A stretch of DNA of 64,000 nt from Physcocola sp002396385 (GTDB lineage: Bacteria; Bacteroidota; Bacteroidia; Bacteroidales; Paludibacteraceae), in the NCBI GenBank assembly GCA_946535435.1, contig CAMNDM010000005.1, forward strand, positions 1 through 64,000. Direction: 5' to 3'. Positions 63,170-64,000 of this stretch are shown piece after piece. Below the pieces are notes generated by a model, which worked only from the letters and a program-made list of their open reading frames with translations, did not search any database and was not told where the DNA came from. The translations under genes and the position numbers were made by a program. Positions within the stretch are counted from its first letter, which is position 1. Each line of letters begins with the position of its first letter.

Positions 63170-64000
63170 TTATTTATGCTGCTTATGATACGAAATAAGA
63201 CCTTCTAATGGGTCGCCCAACACTACAATTGAGTCAAAACCATTGCTATTCGCGACTTTTATCAAATGATTTTTGAATTGAAGCGCTACACCACCTACAA
63301 ATCCTAAAGGGCATGATTTCCTTTTATAGAGTAGCACATTCCGTTCAAAGAAAGACTTAAAAGATTGCAACACCAAATCGTTCATTTCGTTTAACTCTAT
63401 ATTTTCAGCAATAAATGGGACAAATGAGGCCAAATACCGGTTCGGAAGCGTTTGTTTATATACTTTGTCCATTATTTCTTGTGCCGTACATTTACAATAG
63501 GAAAAAAAAGCTTTGGTTACCTCTTCCCGATAAATGCCTTTCATACAATTTGCGACCAATTGCTTACCTAAATATGCGCCACTTCCCTCATCTCCTAAAA
63601 TAAATCCTAAAGGAGGGATATTTGCATCGATTTTTTCACCGTCGTAATAACACGAATTAGCTCCGGTTCCCAATATACATGCTATTCCACAACTGTCTCC
63701 TAACACAGATTTTGCCGCTCCAAGCATATCACTCTCTACAAAAACAGATGCCTTCTGATAAAGTCTTCCCCATGCTTTCTGAACAGCTAGCTTCTTTTCA
63801 GGATAGGAGCAACCAGCTCCATAATGATACACCGCACTTACTTTTTCAGAATAACTGTTGCCAAGACCTTCTTGAAGAATCCTAAATATATCATTTTCTG
63901 TCTGATAAAATGGATTTATTCCCAACAAGCTACAGTCCTTTACAACTTCTCTGCCATTTAAAACAACAAGATGTGTCTTAGTAGAACCGCTGTCAACAAC
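63170..64000 (-). CDS. BadF/BadG-type sugar kinase, N-terminus outside the window
   Basis: The frame is open to the right edge, where it reads VVDSGSTKTHLVVLNG, the phosphate-1 motif of the acetate-kinase/hexokinase fold; only the first few residues are missing. Later it has IACILGTGANSCYY, FILGDEGSGAYLG and GFVGGVALQFKNHL, the motifs of BadF-type kinases, which in this phylum include N-acetylglucosamine kinases. Substrate not certain. It is 92 bases upstream of the glycogen cluster on the same strand; whether they are cotranscribed is unclear because the cluster has its own promoter. Confidence 0.88.
   Translation of the reverse strand, partial: VVDSGSTKTHLVVLNGREVVKDCSLLGINPFYQTENDIFRILQEGLGNSYSEKVSAVYHYGAGCSYPEKKLAVQKAWGRLYQKASVFVESDMLGAAKSVLGDSCGIACILGTGANSCYYDGEKIDANIPPLGFILGDEGSGAYLGKQLVANCMKGIYREEVTKAFFSYCKCTAQEIMDKVYKQTLPNRYLASFVPFIAENIELNEMNDLVLQSFKSFFERNVLLYKRKSCPLGFVGGVALQFKNHLIKVANSNGFDSIVVLGDPLEGLISYHKQHK

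Overview
The window is an AT-rich chromosomal segment of a Bacteroidota bacterium, most likely order Bacteroidales. The evidence is the set of phylum-typical genes (a 1427-residue hybrid two-component sensor with an AraC output domain, a type IX secretion plug protein, DUF4301 and DUF1573 proteins, a Rho factor with a long Gln/Glu-rich insert, and the GH57/glycosyltransferase/debranching-enzyme glycogen cluster) together with repeated Bacteroidetes-type promoter elements (TAnnTTTG) upstream of genes. I cannot name the family or species. No CRISPR array, tRNA, rRNA, transposase or intact prophage was seen; most of the window is core housekeeping sequence.

Layout. 1-583: the 3' remnant of an MscS channel gene, an unassigned stretch and a strong terminator. 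584-9283 (+): a Pif1/RecD-like helicase fused to TPRs, then ftsK, a LolA-like carrier, trxB, a T9SS plug protein and a class I aminotransferase, tightly packed. 9289-18972 (-): a thioredoxin-like/CcdA-like envelope cluster whose predicted redox cysteines are partly missing, then rho, tilS, a nucleoside phosphorylase, truA, a DegT-type aminotransferase and a glycosyltransferase. 19058-21468 (+): murB and purA. 21469-22360: a decayed cassette (a frameshifted membrane protein and a GNWT-motif protein with an internal stop) bracketed by the purA 3' end and a 70-bp, 69/70-identical copy of it. 22433-25617 (-): a small secreted protein, a MATE transporter and obgE. 25806-32158 (+): an orphan hybrid two-component sensor, then groES-groEL. 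32276-41531: a radical SAM protein, a DUF4301 protein, a beta-barrel pseudogene, a cca operon, a YycJ-type hydrolase, and a papain-like lipoprotein beside a pentapeptide-like lipoprotein. 41642-46533 (+): a SpoIID-like protein, a GT51 glycosyltransferase and the NAD(P)HX repair enzyme. 46524-57364 (-): an MBL hydrolase, pcm, rsmG, a DUF3298 lipoprotein, dapA, ligA, an XRE regulator, a 0.6-kb AT-rich repeat-bearing gap, an M3 peptidase, a YihY/BrkB protein and rnpB (RNase P RNA). 57514-58245 (+): an arginase-fold protein. 58419-64000 (-): the glycogen cluster and a BadF-type sugar kinase cut by the right edge.

How the genes work together. Several neighbourhoods share a theme: chromosome segregation and envelope lipoprotein handling (ftsK, lolA), cell-wall synthesis (murB, GT51, SpoIID-like, dapA), RNA maturation (rnpB, cca, truA, tilS, rsmG, rho), protein quality control (groESL, pcm), and polyglucan storage (debranching enzyme, glycosyltransferase, GH57). 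The parts that ordinary annotation does not explain are the purA-flanked cassette, the cysteine-depleted thioredoxin cluster, the protease/pentapeptide lipoprotein pair, and the AT-rich repeat region upstream of the XRE regulator, which also holds a possible 26-residue hydrophobic peptide gene. No single locus here is a convincing complete new system; these are the places to look first.
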